From the NCBI GenBank assembly GCA_037501455.1, contig CM074857.1, positions 30,400,001 through 30,464,000 on the forward strand: 64,000 nt of DNA. The letters are read 5' to 3'. The notes below the pieces were generated by a model. It ran no database searches and was not told the DNA's origin. It was given only the letters and a program-made list of their open reading frames with translations. This document shows positions 10,847 to 23,703 of the stretch, piece after piece; position 1 is the first letter of the stretch; the number at the start of each line of letters is the position of its first letter. Position numbers and translations under genes: made by a program. This DNA is from Lantana camara (lineage: Eukaryota > Streptophyta > Magnoliopsida > Lamiales > Verbenaceae).

Positions 10847-13800
10847 TGTGACGCCCCATGTTTCTAGTAACCCAAGTTTATACCACGTGTGAGTTTACGT
10901 TACTCAATTATGTGTCTTAATTTAAATTAAGTGATGTTTAGTTGATTGAATTGATTTAAATCATCCCTATTACCCAACTTGATGTCAAATTTTATGCTCA
11001 TGTTTGCTATGATAGGAATTCGATGTTAAGCATGTTAATTTTATGATTTGTGTGTCTTTGGATTTAATTACATGTTATTTGAAAGTTTTGGGGCCAAATT
11101 GAAAATAGGTCTTGGACCTAATTGGGACTTTTTAAAAGTTTAGGGACCTATTTAAAAATAGGCCACTTTGGACTATTTTTCAAATAACTTGAGTTTAGGA
11201 ATTTGGATTTGAATTTTGTCTTCGCCGTTGGATTCATTTCGATGATTCGGATCCAAAGGAACTAACTTTGTAATTTTTTGATGTCGTTTGAACCTCTGAC
11301 AAAGTAAATTTTGATCCTTATGACCCGTATTCATACCCTACCCTTTTTTGACCCGATTTGAACCCTTCTTAGACCTTTTTTGAGTTGAATCTCTTTCCTT
11401 TCTTTCCTCATACCATCGGTACATAGCAGCTAAGGGAAGAGAAGAAGCAACCATCATTCAAGCCCATTTTCATGCCTTAAAGAGCTCAAATCATCACCAT
11501 GCATACTCTATTATCTTTTCCAACTAAGGTAAGGATTAGATTCTACACTCTTCTAACTTGATCTTCCTCCATGAAATTGTTGCTTTAAGTTAATATATGT
11601 ATGAGCATGATCTTGAGCATGAATATTTAGGTTAAGAGTTGATTTTTGATTGAATATGCAAGCATGAGTTATATGAAACTTTAAGTGATGTATTTGATTG
11701 GTATGAACTTCCTTCTTGTATTTATGGCATTATGTGACTTGGTAGTTGGCTTAATCTTAATTCACCATTAATGGAACATGAGTGCAAGCTTGAAAAATGG
11801 ATTATGATTAGGATTTTATGCATTTTGTGGCTAATCATGCTCTAGGAGGAGTTGTGCTTGTTTTCCCTTGGGCTTGCTTGCATTTTTCCTTGCCCTTTTC
11901 GTATGCCCTGCTACTACTTTTCTTTGTTGTTGTTGTTGCCATGAAAATAGGGGAAGAAGGGTGTATTAGCTGCGTGTGATGGCTAGAAATTTGGAGAAGA
12001 AGGTGGCTGCACATAGCAACCACCCCCCTTGAGTGTATGTAGGCGATAGGGTGACCTCCAAACAATTTTCAGAGGTGAGGTTCTGCCTGGACTCACCCCC
12101 GTGTCCCTCATTTTCCTTGAAGGTTGTCACCACCGTGTATGGTGGTATGGAAATGGCACCTGGACTGAGCCACCGCCGTGTGGAAAATGAGCAAAAAGGA
12201 GAGTCACAACCCCCCCCCCCCCCGGTGACTCCCCATGCATGCATGAATGTGTGTGTTGGGTTATATATTGAAATGTATGTTTATTTTACGTATTAATCCT
12301 ACCCCGATTATAAACCTAACATGTTGTATGATCACTTATGAATATGTTATGTAATTAAAATGTGGATTAATTGATACGTATACTGGTAATTTGATTAATT
12401 GTTAACGCATGTTATAAATTGAAGATTGATTGAATAAATGAGAATAAATGAACATGATTCCTTCGTGTATTGAATAGATGACTCTTACATATTGTTAACA
12501 TGTTATATTCTGGGTTATGAGTCATGTATTAAGTTTATGGTGTGATTTGATACGTTTTTATGAGCTATGAACTTGAATGACCTAAGTGCTTTTTTATGCC
12601 ATCACGTTTGCATCCAACACGTTTCTTATACGTTTAACATGATTTGTTTTTCCTCAAAGTCATTCCCAAGATGTTGATTACTTATTGTATGATATCTTAT
12701 TGGGTGTTTATGGATTTTATGGCTTGATTTACGAGGTGTGAACTTGACTTTTGTGTACGTACGTTTAAGTCTACAATGTGACCTTTTTTGCAACTATTGC
12801 ATTCTTTATGTGCTTTAATGGATTCCTTTCACCTCAAATTAATTCCTATGCATTGCTAATATGTATTATAACGTGTTATAAATTGAATATTGAACGAACG
12901 AATGATATGGAATGAACGAATGATAATGAACGGACACGATCTATTCGTGTAATGAATGATTGAATCATTTACGTGTCTAACTGGCATTAATTGTGCACAT
13001 GAACATCTTCATAGCACATTGTTATCATATCATGGTTATTACATTGCCGTACATCATATATGGTTCATTTGGAGTCCCGAGTCTCACGAATGCACCGTGC
13101 TACTTTTTGTACAGTTTTCTCCAGGGCGGAGACATGTCGGGTTCATAGGCTATCTTTAAGTCTTCCTTTCTTCTTGGTATTGTTCGGCTAGGCGTAGCCA
13201 GGTGAGTTTCTCTTCCACTAGTTAAATAATGACCCGATATACCCCAATATGTAAGTTTTAAGCCCAAAATACTATTTATATTTACATCGAGTTATTTGAT
13301 AAGCATCATTGATTTTGTGTTAAAGCCTTTTCTTATTTATTGAATCCTTAACCATTGTTTTGGAGAGATATGATCAAATATATTAAATGGGGGCCCTGGG
13401 GCGATGTGTATGTGGCTATCCAGGAAAGCATGGGTTGACGGTAATCCCGTGCACACGTTCCAAGAATGACAGCGATACCGGCCCTCACTAGGAAGTTAAC
13501 GAGGAATGGGAACCGGGCCCTTAGGGAGTCATGAACCTCACTGGCCACAATGATTGGGTGGACGGGTCTTTGGCTGAGTCCATCCACTAACCAGAGGGAA
13601 AAGGGGTAAATGATTAATTGATTAAACGAATGAATGAATAAACGATCGAATGAATATGCACGAAAGACTGTTGTATGATCACAAATAGATGAATAATGAA
13701 TACACAAGCGTGGTTGGAGATTTTGCCCACTCCCTGGGCTCACGTAACGAACTAATGATTGAATCGAACGTTATAATCCCACGTGTTACTTTTCTTATTT

Positions 13801-14382
13801 TACCCGTTTGGGAAATGTTTCAAAACCTCGTACCGAATTATAACTTGCATGTATATGTTAAATTCCATGATATTATTATATTAAGCCCCATTTTATACCC
13901 ACCAGTCTCTTAAAGACTGAACCCGGTTTGTTTTTAGTTTTCTCTTGCAGGGGCTGGAGTGCTAGGCGGGGATTCGAGTCTTTCAAAGTCTTGTATTAGT
14001 GTTTAGTTGTACTTTTACACTTATACTTATCCTCTAGTTGTTATTTGTGATTATGAACGCATGTGAACACTCTATTGTTTAATTGTTAGGCCGTGTCAGT
14101 CATTTATTGTTATTGTTTGGGACTCGTAGTCCCTTCTTGCTTTAGGTAGATCCTGTGAGCTCATTGTCTATGTTGTTATGATTTTGCTTCCGCTAAAGTT
14201 ACCTTACTATGTTATTATTTTTGGTTATTGGTTAATTGGTTTTCAAGGGTTAGCTCCCGCCTAGCATGCTGAGTGAGTAGTGTCCCCACTCGCTCTGATC
14301 TGGCACGTGTATGGATTACCCATTTCATATGCCGGTCGGGTCTTAGTACGGGGGATGTGGTTTCACGCGCTCGGACGCTACA
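10847..14382 (+). mobile_element. Solo LTR, large-LTR Ty3/gypsy family (3.5 kb)
   Basis: It begins TGTGACGCCCC and ends CGGACGCTACA. The flanks are AGTCT (10842-10846) and ATTCT (14383-14387), a 5-bp duplication with one change. Internal blocks match the LTRs of the element at 20474-31728. There is no primer-binding site or coding sequence. A run of 14 C occurs at 12210-12223. It sits between the two halves of the LINE 1 endonuclease, just before the Asp-Phe-Asn motif, so it inserted after the LINE. Confidence 0.82.
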
Positions 14383-14785
14383 ATTCTCCACCCAGGAGCC
14401 ATGGAAGAGACGGGTCCTGACTAATCCTCGTATTCTCCCAAAGTTCTCTTCTTCCACAAGTAGTGAATTTAGCATAGACTATACTAAGGAGAGTAAGCTT
14501 CCTCCAGTTACTGTTTGTAAGCTTAATGTGGAGGAATTGGCAGTTGTCTTCCAAGACTTCAACTTATGTTTCCTGTTCAGAGAAGAACCAAATGTGATTA
14601 GACACATTAGCAAGAATTTTAGGGAAATTAAACACGCGAGAGAATAAATTAAAATCAAGAGGAACCATAGGCTCTAGGATAGCCATAAAATTGAGGTTGT
14701 TTCTTCTCCTATATTTTTTTAGGATACGTCGGCGACCTTGATTCTGCCTCCCCCTTATGTTCCACACTATTCCGTTTAAAATCAT
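14383..14785 (-). pseudogene. LINE 1 endonuclease, N-terminal part
   Basis: Minus-strand reading starts MILNGIVWNIRG and continues with 'NFMAILEPMVP' and 'ANVSNHIWFFSEQET', the N-terminal half of a plant LINE endonuclease. It is parallel to the LINE 2 copy that starts MILWGIIWNIRG at 37017. The middle of the domain is shortened before the solo-LTR insertion. Confidence 0.75.
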
Positions 14786-14859
14786 GATTGACCCCCATTA
14801 ATGCCCGATGACCGTGAGGTCATCCTTTTAGGGGCCAAAGCAGGGGACTTTCTGTGTTT

Positions 14860-16419
14860 CTTTTTTCGACGATTTTAAACTTCAATAAACCCAATGCCTT
14901 CATCCGAGTTTGATCTATGCAATGTAGCTTGGGTTTTTTCAGTTAAGGCATAGTCTTCATCCTCGTCGACTTGGTTTTCATCATCCTGGTCACTTTCAAA
15001 TGTATCCTCACTGCCACAACTGTCATTCACTCTGCCACTTTCTTTCTCACGCAACGTGTCTTCTATTATGTCCTTTATAGGCAACACAATTTCGATAGAC
15101 TCAATTGGTATCGCATTCTTCGCAGCATGATTTGTCCCTGCGCTTTTCTGACCATCTTGCTTTTTGCTGAGAAGGTTCGGATCATTTTCCTGCTCAGTTA
15201 CTGGCCTAATAATAGCCTGTAGCTTTTCTGGAATCTCCTTTTGTGTCCCAGCATTTGGTGCTTCTTTGTTAATAGTGGGATAAAAAGTTTTTTCCACCCA
15301 AGTTTTGGTGTGGATAGTACCAGCTGTTACGCTCTTAGTCGAGTTCTCTATTCTTTGTTGTTATTCCATAGCCATATTCTTCGTGCCTTTTCCTTGCTAA
15401 GGCTTGTTTCCCATATTGGTTTGAGTTCCTTTCTTCCTCGTCAGTGCACCTTGTCTTGTTCCACTATCGCCAAGGTTTCTTTTCTCCTATATCAATTCCC
15501 GTAGGTCCTTGGTGTTCTCCATTTGTCCCCCCTAATTAATGTTTTCTTTCAGGTAGCATTCCTCCTTCTTATGGCCAAGTCTTGAACATGCGGTACAGTA
15601 TGCTGGGAGTCTTTCGTAGATGATATCTTGGATCTGTATCCCGCCTTCGTAGCCCAAGGTGATTTGATGTTTGAGGGGTTTAAGTAGGTTTAGTTCCACA
15701 TAAACCCTAGCAAATTTCGGCCTGTTAGCATCAAGAGTTCCCTTGTCGCAATAGAGCGGCTCTCCGATCACTCGTGCAATGTCGTATATAGCCTCTTGGT
15801 CAAAGAATTATGTACGGATAACGGGAAATGGAATCCAAACAGGCACGATAGACGATTCTATGTTTGGATTAAGGGTTGGTGTCCATTTAACGATCCTCAT
15901 GGGAAAACCATCGAACATGATTATTTTTTGAAGCCACAATTTGGTAACATCTTCTTTACAGTTTAGGCGAATTAAAACATGTTTCATATTAAGGAGACTT
16001 AATTTAGAGTCACCCAAAAGTTCAAGCTCCATGAATAATTCATGCAAACGTGACATCGAAGGATAACCGTGCGAGAACTTGCCCACCAAGGCACATTTGA
16101 ATGGCTGTGATAACTTAGCGATCTCAATGTCAGAGAATTGGATATGCGTGAGGTTATTCCGTCCAGAGACCGTGCCAAATTTGCATGATTGTTCTAATCG
16201 ATGAAAAACGAGAACCCTGGCACAGTTAGAGTTTCTGCCACTCTTAGAGTTTAGGGATGGCTGTGGGCACCGAGCAGCTGACAAAGGCCACTGCATAACA
16301 AAGGCCACTGCATAACTTCGATGGCTCCCATCTATAGTTTGTGGATCAGTCTTTCTGGCCAGCAGTTCCAGAAGGATGGGTTCAGCCGGTAGCGGCTGCT
16401 CCATAGAGGTGGAACCCAA
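14860..16419 (-). pseudogene. LINE 1 ORF1 (DUF4283-like, CCHC zinc knuckle)
   Basis: From 16419 downward the minus strand encodes a DUF4283-type nucleic-acid-binding region ('FSHGYPSMSRLHELFMELEL', 'VWIPFPVIRT'). Next comes a zinc knuckle CTACSRLGHKKEEC near 15560-15600 (C-X2-C-X4-H-X4-C), then an acidic linker 'DDENQVDEDEDYALTEKT' near 14930. Stops break the frame at about 15807 and 15531. A 17-base duplication (AAAGGCCACTGCATAAC twice) lies at about 16286-16317. The protein would bind LINE RNA. Confidence 0.75.
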
Positions 16420-16499
16420 GCGAAAATCTCAAAGAAACGAAGGGAAAGAAGAGAGAGAATTTCACTTGTTTATTTAATTTATTTTTCCCTCTAAATTGA

Positions 16500-16598
16500 T
16501 TTTTTTTTAAACACACGCACATCCAAGCGGGATTCGAACCCAGGACCTTGCCTTGGAGAACGAAGGCATTAAGCACTTGTACCAACCCCTGTTGGCAC
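16500..16598 (-). mobile_element. tRNA-derived SINE
   Basis: On the minus strand the sequence has the RNA polymerase III B box GGTTCGAATCC (plus GGATTCGAACC at 16530-16540), an upstream GGGGTTGGTACAAGTGCTTAA segment in the A-box place, and an A tail (T run at 16500-16508). It shares wording with the SINE at 60188-60296 ('GGCAAGGTC.TGGGTTC'). I could not find a clean TSD. It lies next to the 5' end of LINE 1. Confidence 0.65.
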
Positions 16599-17361
16599 TC
16601 GAATAAATAACTAAAATTAAACAACTAACTAAGAACACAAATTAAGAATAAGAAAAATCAATTAAGGGAGAAAATACCTAGTCAGAGATATTCAATTCGA
16701 ATTGATCATAGACTTAAAGATAAATTCAATTCATTCAAGCATATTGACTATAGTTGAAAGAGACACTCGAATCAACCTCGTTTCTACTCAGTTTCTCAAA
16801 TAACCTAGAAAAACTCGAAGATTATCTTCCTTAACCAATTCACAAACCTAAAGAGACACACTTAAAATGTAATGAACCAGCAACATTAAAATTGATAAAA
16901 ACACCAAATCCTAAATAACCAAATCGTCACACAAGCAAAATTTAAATCAAATTATCAAAACCCTAAGTGAAATCAGATTTTATCCCTAAAATCCTATTAC
17001 TAATTTGCCACATATATCAAACATCTAATATATACATATCAAATAGCAAGAATAGCTATATGCAATTGAATCCAACCTAAAGATCATGCAATATCACCAA
17101 GTTGACCAATCACAATAAACGCATAAAACAGCGAATTGATAATGTCTGAAATAAATTGAAATTAATAAAAACATTTAGCTCTCACAATGATCAATTCGAA
17201 TATAATATCTCTAACTAGATACTATGAGCTACTCATAATTAAATTATCCAACAAAACAATTGAGAAATTCATCAACATAATTTCTAACTAATTATCTAAC
17301 TAAACTAGAAAGCAAGAAGGGAAGAAGTATTCTTAGAAATCAGCCATAATGTTCCTCTTTG
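16599..17361. other. AT-rich DNA without a recognisable gene
   Basis: I see no coding sequence, RNA gene or element boundary here. Short A-rich runs only. Confidence 0.45.
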
Positions 17362-18752
17362 TGTTGGGAATAGTGCTGTAAAAATTCAATTTGTTGAATT
17401 AATTAAACTGAATTTACAGCGAATTGTGAGAATTTCACATATTGATAATTAATGGCGTGTGGTGGTATTCTTATATGAAATGTGTTTCATAGGAAAAGAC
17501 TTTGAATAACAAAATCATGTGTCATTAAAGTTCTAGTCGGTAAGATAAGAATATGTTCTTATCAAGACTATAACGTGGTTATATAGATGATTAGTCTTTC
17601 GTCATAGGGAATGGTGATGATTTTCAATAGGAATGGAAACATCGAACTGGACCACTGAGGTTATTCATTTTATACTGCTATCTAAAATGAATAAAATCTC
17701 AGGAAGCATTGTACTCTTAATCCTGATAATATTTCGGCTTTAGGCATGTACTGTTAGTCACTGTAATATAATCGAAGTGAGGTCTTGGTAACGGTGGCCA
17801 AAATATATTGTATGTTCGGTGACAACATGGAATGTGCTAAAGAGTTATATTGATCGAGGAATCTGTGGCCTTGCTGGAAGGTAAAAGATATCCCTGAAAT
17901 AGATTTGTAAAAGTTCGAATTAAGACTTTGGCCAAAGCACTTCGTGTGTTACGTCACCGAAGTTATAGGATGAATGTGTTTCACATACAAAGAATTTGAA
18001 CTTAAGGCGAATTAATAAATTTTAGATTAAAGATGAAAAAATGAATGATAGTAGTTACAATTTATTTTTCATAGATATCTACACGAGGGAGTAAAATGCA
18101 AAATTATTCTAGATCGAGATATTCGTTAATAATTTAATTAATTTTAGAGTGCAACAATATTTATTTAGTGGAATTAAATATTGTTAAACGGTAATTAATT
18201 ACTATCATGAGATGATAATATATTAACCCGTTTGAAGCTAAAATTAATTAGTCCTGCAGGTCCCCCTGCAAGCCCTAATTGAAAACCCGAAGAGAAAATA
18301 TTAAAAGGAGAAAGAGAAATGAATTTTGAAAGTGTTTGAAAATAGCCAAGGGATTTATTTTGAGAAAATAAATCAAAGTTCCAAAGTGTTGGAAATGCCC
18401 GAAATTTTATTTTGGAGAAAATAAAATTTTCATCGAAAAAAAAAAATTTATTTTTTGATGACGTGGTAGCTGACGTGGCATGCCATGTCAGCGGACAGGC
18501 ATGAGGTGGCACTGACTTGGCGCTAGGTGGCACGCCACGCGTACGGCAGAGATTGCGCCACATCAGCGCACGTGGACGATCTAGATTAGATCTGGACCGG
18601 GTCGGTCAACGGGTCACGGATCGGGTCAGTGGATCGGGTCAATAGATAGTGTCGGACCAAACTGGACACGTGGCAAAACCAGGGTTGGCCACTTGTTGAA
18701 CCGGACCGAACCGCGTTCGGTCGAACCGGTTCAAGTCCAGAACCACTAGAGC

Positions 18753-18789
18753 CGCGTGTGTTTCACACGCGCCACCTTCAGGTGGCGCG
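18753..18789. repeat. Two adjacent hairpins
   Basis: CGCGTGTG-TTT-CACACGCG (18753-18771) overlaps CGCGCCACCT-TC-AGGTGGCGCG (18768-18789): 8-bp and 10-bp perfect stems sharing four bases. The two cannot form fully at once. It lies about 150 bases upstream of the TATA box at 18941. Confidence 0.8.
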
Positions 18790-18940
18790 TGAGGGCACGT
18801 GCGGAGGAGTTTCGGCGCGTGGTTGGTGGCGCTGAACTCGTGGCGACGAGACCTTGAACATGGTGCCCTCAAACTCCGTCAATTTGGCAAGTTGAACAAG
18901 TGGGAGAGTGAAATTACCAAAATACCCTTGATATTTTACC

Positions 18941-18950
18941 TATAAATAGG
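18941..18950 (+). promoter_or_regulatory. TATA box of the probable LTR
   Basis: TATAAATAGG fits the plant TATA consensus and stands between a GC-rich upstream part and an AT-rich leader. Transcription would start about 30 bases downstream. Confidence 0.5.
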
Positions 18951-19490
18951 GCTTCACCCCCCTAATTTGTAATACACAACTTTGGGAGATGGTTTTGGCT
19001 CAGTTTAAGCTTTGAAACCAAGTCCCTTTTTCTCCTAATTAATTCCTTATTATTTTGGAATTAATTTTAATTAGGTGTTTATATATTTAATAGATAAAAC
19101 ATTTAATTTCGGGAGATTAAACCCTGAAAAGAGTTTTCTAGTTTAAAGTTTATTTTCTCTAGTATTTAGAGAAATACTTTCGGAGCCCACACTCCGAAGA
19201 TTTCTCTGGGTATATTGCGGGGAAGCTCTGCCAGTCTCACGAAAGGGAAAGGAGTTGGAAAAATATCGTTAGATAGCCATATTTGCAGTACGGTAATATT
19301 TTACTGTTGTATTATTTTAAGCATGATAAATTATATGCTCTTAAGTGTTGATTGCATGTTACATATTTATCTGCTTAAGCAATTTAAAATTTATTATCAA
19401 TTGCATGTATATACTTGAGTAGATCCGGCTAGTCTTCTGCTATTGTATTAAAATGTCTTAGAAATATTTTAATACTTGTATTATAAACAA

Positions 19491-20387
19491 AATTTTATAA
19501 TGTGGTCCCAGACCGCTACTGTTTTTGGGGCCCACCACCCAGCAACTTTGTACATGAGGAAACGTCCACCAACAACCTCCAGAATTTTCCAAGTTGCATG
19601 AGATAAGAAGGTCCAGAAAAATGCTCTCCAACTAATGTGATAATTCAGCCCTATATCACCACAAAATCTCTCTAAAAATATCCTCAAAACTTGTCTTATC
19701 CGAAAGTAATTAGGTTTTCAAGTTAAATACAATCTCTCCAAAGATATTTACTACCCAAACGACTTTTGCTCCAAGTTATCGCGTCTTTCAATCCTCCTTA
19801 GTAAAACGAGTGCTGACATGACATAAAAAAGTCAAACTCAGCAACTTTGACCCGAAGAACAAGTCAATCAACGTTTTGAAACTTAGCCACGCTTGACCCA
19901 TGCACTTGGTCACGCTTAATTCCCACGTCGTCAAATTTCTTATCAAAATGACTGAAATTGCATAAATTCTTCCCAAAGTCCCAAATCTACAGTTAAAACC
20001 AGCAAGGCAATCATTTCACTTAATTAAGGATCAATTAGAGTTCAAAATGGGACAATTATCATTTAAAAAGACGAAAAATTAGCAAGTTATCAATGATCAA
20101 AATGTAAAATTCAACCACAAATGGAACTCATAATAATTAGCTATATATTTTTCTCTCAAACTTCCAAATTTATGTAAAAAAAAAAAAAAGAAAACTTCGA
20201 AATTTATGTGTGTTGCATATTAATATGATTAGTATTATGTAAGCATAAATATACTTATGTAAGTTTAATTGTTTGGAAGTTTGTTCCAGTATACCTCTTA
20301 AGTATGGATTTTATTGTAATATTTTGATAAAGTATTACATATTTATTATGTGGACATACAATTTTATAGTAAAAGAATGGATCACAC
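19491..20387. other. AT-rich DNA without a recognisable gene
   Basis: Only short unrelated frames occur here. An A run lies at 20177-20189. I recognise no element. Confidence 0.4.
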
Positions 20388-20473
20388 AATTACATTATGG
20401 ATTATTACTGGAACAACTCGACATGTTACTGAAATTATTAGACGTATTGACTTGTATAATTATACCCAAGTGT
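20388..20473 (+). repeat. 86-bp minisatellite, unit 1
   Basis: This unit contains 'GGAACAACTCGACATGTTAC' and 'ATTAGACGTATTGA', and it matches the units at 31734-31819 and 31820-31905. The large LTR element at 20474-31728 was inserted at the junction of units 1 and 2. Confidence 0.7.
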
Positions 20474-23400
20474 TGTGACACCCCACTCTTTTGTAAGTAC
20501 AGGTTTGGGCCATAGCCATCATCTCTTGTACTTGTTTTGACCTATTTTCAACCCTTATTTAGCTACTACACTCCTTTGTCTCTCTCCCATGCCCTCACTC
20601 ACGATTTGAAGCAAGAAGAAAGCAAGGAAAGAAGCGTCAAGAGCAAACACTCCATTTCTTGACATTAAGAGCTCATTTGATATCATTTTCTTCTGCAAAC
20701 TTCAAGGTAAGAGTGGGTCCTTATTCTCCATGTTCTTGTGCATATTTTCATCCCTTTGAATCATGTTTTGAGCTAGAGATGCCATGGTTATGGATTATAC
20801 GATGAATAGTTAGGGTTCAAATGGATTCTTGAAGAACTTGCTCATCTATTACATATTTGAAGATCTAAGACTTGTTTTATGCTCCCTTGTACTTCTTTAT
20901 TTCATTTATATGCTCCTATTTGATGGTAGTTGGGTATATTAAGATTTGCCATTAATACTCATAAGTTTTCTAGCAAGAAAATGGTGGAATAACTTGATCA
21001 TTTGAGCTCTTTTTCGCTATCGGTTCATCAGATTGTGAGGCTGAATTGTATTGATTTTAAGCCTCATGAGTTGCTATTATTCTCTTCTTTTGCCTTCCAT
21101 TCGTTTCTCCTATTGTTATGGGTGATTCAGGGGATTTGTAGGTTTTCCATGGAGATTTTCACCGTTTTTTGCTGTCACCATATTGCCTGCTGCTGTGTGT
21201 TGTTTAAGTGACTGATTTGCATGAATTTAGTACCTGTTTTGCGTGGTTTTACTATTGTAAATGTGCTTCCCTTGCTGCCCCACGTGTTGCTGTTGTTAAT
21301 GGTTTAAAACAAGGGTGTTATTGCTGCGTGAACTGCTGCAAATTGGGGAGAAAGTGGCTACTATGAAGTAGCCACAACCGTGTGCTTGTGTGTGCCTTAG
21401 AGAGGCCTTGGGTAAGCTGAATTTGGGGGTGAGCTTCTGCAATATGCCACCCCCGTGGCTGCCATTACAAAGGGAAGAGGGCACGCCCGTGTCCTCCCCT
21501 AAAATATGGTTGTTTGTTTGCTTTGTGTCGCGGTTTGTTTCCTTCGCCTTTTTTCCTCCCCGATCATGGTCCTAACGTGTTTTAAACTTATATATGTATT
21601 TGATATGATATAATATGATCCCTAAATGTTGTTAACATGTAAAATTATGTGTTAAATTATTTTTATTAAATTTATGGATTGATTTGATATGATTTAAACG
21701 AGCTAAGAACGTGCATGACTTGGTGGCAACCACACATGTTTTTGTTTCTCGTTTTTTATGCTTTTCGATGCCTTTTCCCGTCCCGTCTATGATTCCTAAA
21801 TATTATTAACTTGTAATATTATGTGTTATATTTCTCGTATTTATTTTTCGAGATGATTTGATATGATTTTTACAAGCTACAACTTGAATGTCGTAAATGC
21901 TACCGTATGATGTAACATGTGTATTCTTTGCATTCGTTGGACATTTTAACTAATTTCTTTTGCCTCGAATCTGATCTTATGATATTAGTTAATGAATATA
22001 TGTTATGTTTTGATAAGTTTATGAATTTTCTACTATGTATAAACGTGAAATGAGAATGTGAACGTCTAATTGCTACCTTATGATACTTCCTTGCATTCAT
22101 AGCCTTCATTTGCATCGCCGTGCGTCTAGATGGTACATAATTGAGTCTAAGTCTTTAGTATGCATTTGTTTGTCACAGGGGTGCTTCCGAGAAGAGTTGT
22201 ACCCGATGTTTAAGGTTGTTCGGGGTTGTTTTCTCGCACCACTACACACTTTTGTTCAAAGGTGAGGTTTAGGTTCTTTTCTTTTTAGTTAAGCGGCCTA
22301 CGACCCCTAATTGCTCGTTTTATAGCCCGCATGCGACTATATATTATATATATAGTTAAATATATATGATATATGATATGTTTATGATCTTTTGATCAAG
22401 TTTCGACTTTCGAAAGGGCTATATCTACGAGCATATATGAGCTCACATTTGAATGAAAGTTTAATGCTTATGAGTGTAATGTTAATGGTTCCTTTTGCGC
22501 GAGAATGATTTGTAAAGATAATGTACTAGTAATTTTGGATCCATGGAGACTACGGGTTGGGATTCTCGGTACGATAAAAGGCTGTCGAGTTAAGCCTGGG
22601 CGTAGTTTCCCTCCGAGGTATTACGCTTGACCCCGGGAGGTTAGAAAGGCGTGGCATTCTTGATGCCTTCGGTGTGAAAGCCGGGGAGGACTCATGTGGG
22701 TTAGTTACCCCTCGAGGAATTTACTAATGGAACTCATGTGGGTTAACCACCCTAGAGGAATTTACTAATGTAATGGATGGTCAAGGGTTGACTGACCCTT
22801 CAATCACCGAAGTGAGGGATTGAATTTGATTTGGTTTTATGTAATGAATGAGAAGTAACGGTGGATGCTCGTTCTCGTCGAGGTTTAATAAAATGTTTGG
22901 AATATGGAACGGGAATAGAGACTTTATGAACGTAATGTATTTGTATAATATATGAAATGTTTTATAAAACCCTTTGGTATGCAGAAACCTATTCCCGGTT
23001 CATAACATTTATCTTTTACGTGCTTTACTCTATATATGTATAGCGTGTGGGTGTGTGTTAGCCCTCTCACTCAGTCAACATATGACTGACACCTCTCCTT
23101 TACCACTTTTAGTTTGCAGGTCTTTTGGTGCACGGGCTAGGTAGAGAAGTGGATCGTTCGAGTCTCACTTTTGGGTTTAGGTTGTGTTAGGTGCATCGCA
23201 TATCATTTTGGATTTGTATTTAATGAATGGTTTATGATATGAAATTTTGTTACGGAGTTATGATTCGATATGACTGTGTATTTTGTATACTTGTTGTATA
23301 TAGTTGATTTTAAATTATATATTTATTGAACTCTTTGCTTCTGCTTTTTGATTATTTGTTGCGCGCTCTGAGTATATATAGCTCTGCCTAGCCTAGTGAG

Positions 23401-23511
23401 TGTGTGGTCTCCCATTCGCTTAGACTTGGGCTGGTGTATGGATTTCCCATTTCATATGCAAGTTCGAGTTTAGGTGCGGGGGATATGGTGGCCCACGCTC
23501 CGGGCGCTAGA
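20474..23511 (+). repeat. 5' LTR of the large-LTR element
   Basis: This 3038-base LTR is collinear with 28118-31728 but lacks about 565 bases near its start, the counterpart of 28157-28720. The last bases read GCTAGA instead of GCTACA. It contains a perfect palindrome GTGGCTAC...GTAGCCAC at 21354-21375. Short frames seen in both LTRs (for example near 21002 and 29237) exist only because the LTRs are copies; they are not genes. Confidence 0.88.
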
Positions 23512-23519
23512 TCCTAAAG

Positions 23520-23531
23520 TGATATCAGAGC
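23520..23531 (+). other. Primer-binding site of the large-LTR element
   Basis: TGATATCAGAGC differs at one base from TGGTATCAGAGC, the complement of initiator tRNA-Met. It lies 8 bases after the LTR end. Confidence 0.75.
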
Positions 23532-23703
23532 TCTAGGTTGCAAAACTGGAGTTCTGGTGTCGTGTTGAGTTTGTCTAGGTCGTATGGCATAGGACAACGT
23601 GGTTATGTGACTTATATGCTTATTTATCTTCATTCTCATTAATTGTACACATGAACATGTACTAACCCTCATGCATATATATTGGAATTTCTTGTCTTTT
23701 GTA

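Larger units (their letters stand above)
7040..16445 (-). mobile_element. LINE 1 (plant L1 type), degenerate, split by a solo LTR
   Basis: Read on the minus strand the order is ORF1 with a CCHC knuckle (about 16419-14860), apurinic endonuclease, reverse transcriptase, RNase H, a 3' region and an A-rich tail (T-rich on the plus strand at 7041-7065). The 3' end GGAACCGG...GACCGTGGGA matches that of LINE 2 at 32067, so the two belong to one family. The solo LTR at 10847-14382 lies within the endonuclease coding. Many stops and frameshifts show an old, dead copy. I found no convincing target-site duplication, so both outer limits are approximate. Confidence 0.8.
17362..19490 (+). mobile_element. 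Probable solo LTR of another retroelement family
   Basis: The block starts TGTTGGGAATAGTGCTG, a start typical of plant copia LTRs as I recall them. It has no coding potential. It contains a GC-rich promoter-like part (18460-18860) and a strong TATA box TATAAATAGG at 18941-18950, followed by about 500 bases of leader-like sequence. No second copy, primer-binding site or convincing TSD was found, so the right end (about 19490) is a guess. It could be a diverged promoter of something else. Confidence 0.4.

Noticed and set aside
12210..12223. Run of 14 C as a regulatory feature
   Set aside because: A simple homopolymer within a solo LTR; no partner structure was seen.
7041..16500. A target duplication for LINE 1 based on AATTTTATTTT-like sequence at both ends
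   Set aside because: The match is AT-rich, inexact and of uncertain position, so it does not define the boundaries.
17362..19540. A CTTTG duplication for the probable LTR (17357-17361 and near 19543)
   Set aside because: The right-hand copy does not follow a CA end, so it may be chance.
21002..21211. A small frame with a similar twin at 29237-29431
   Set aside because: The likeness is expected because both are parts of the two LTRs of one element; the twin has indels that change the frame.
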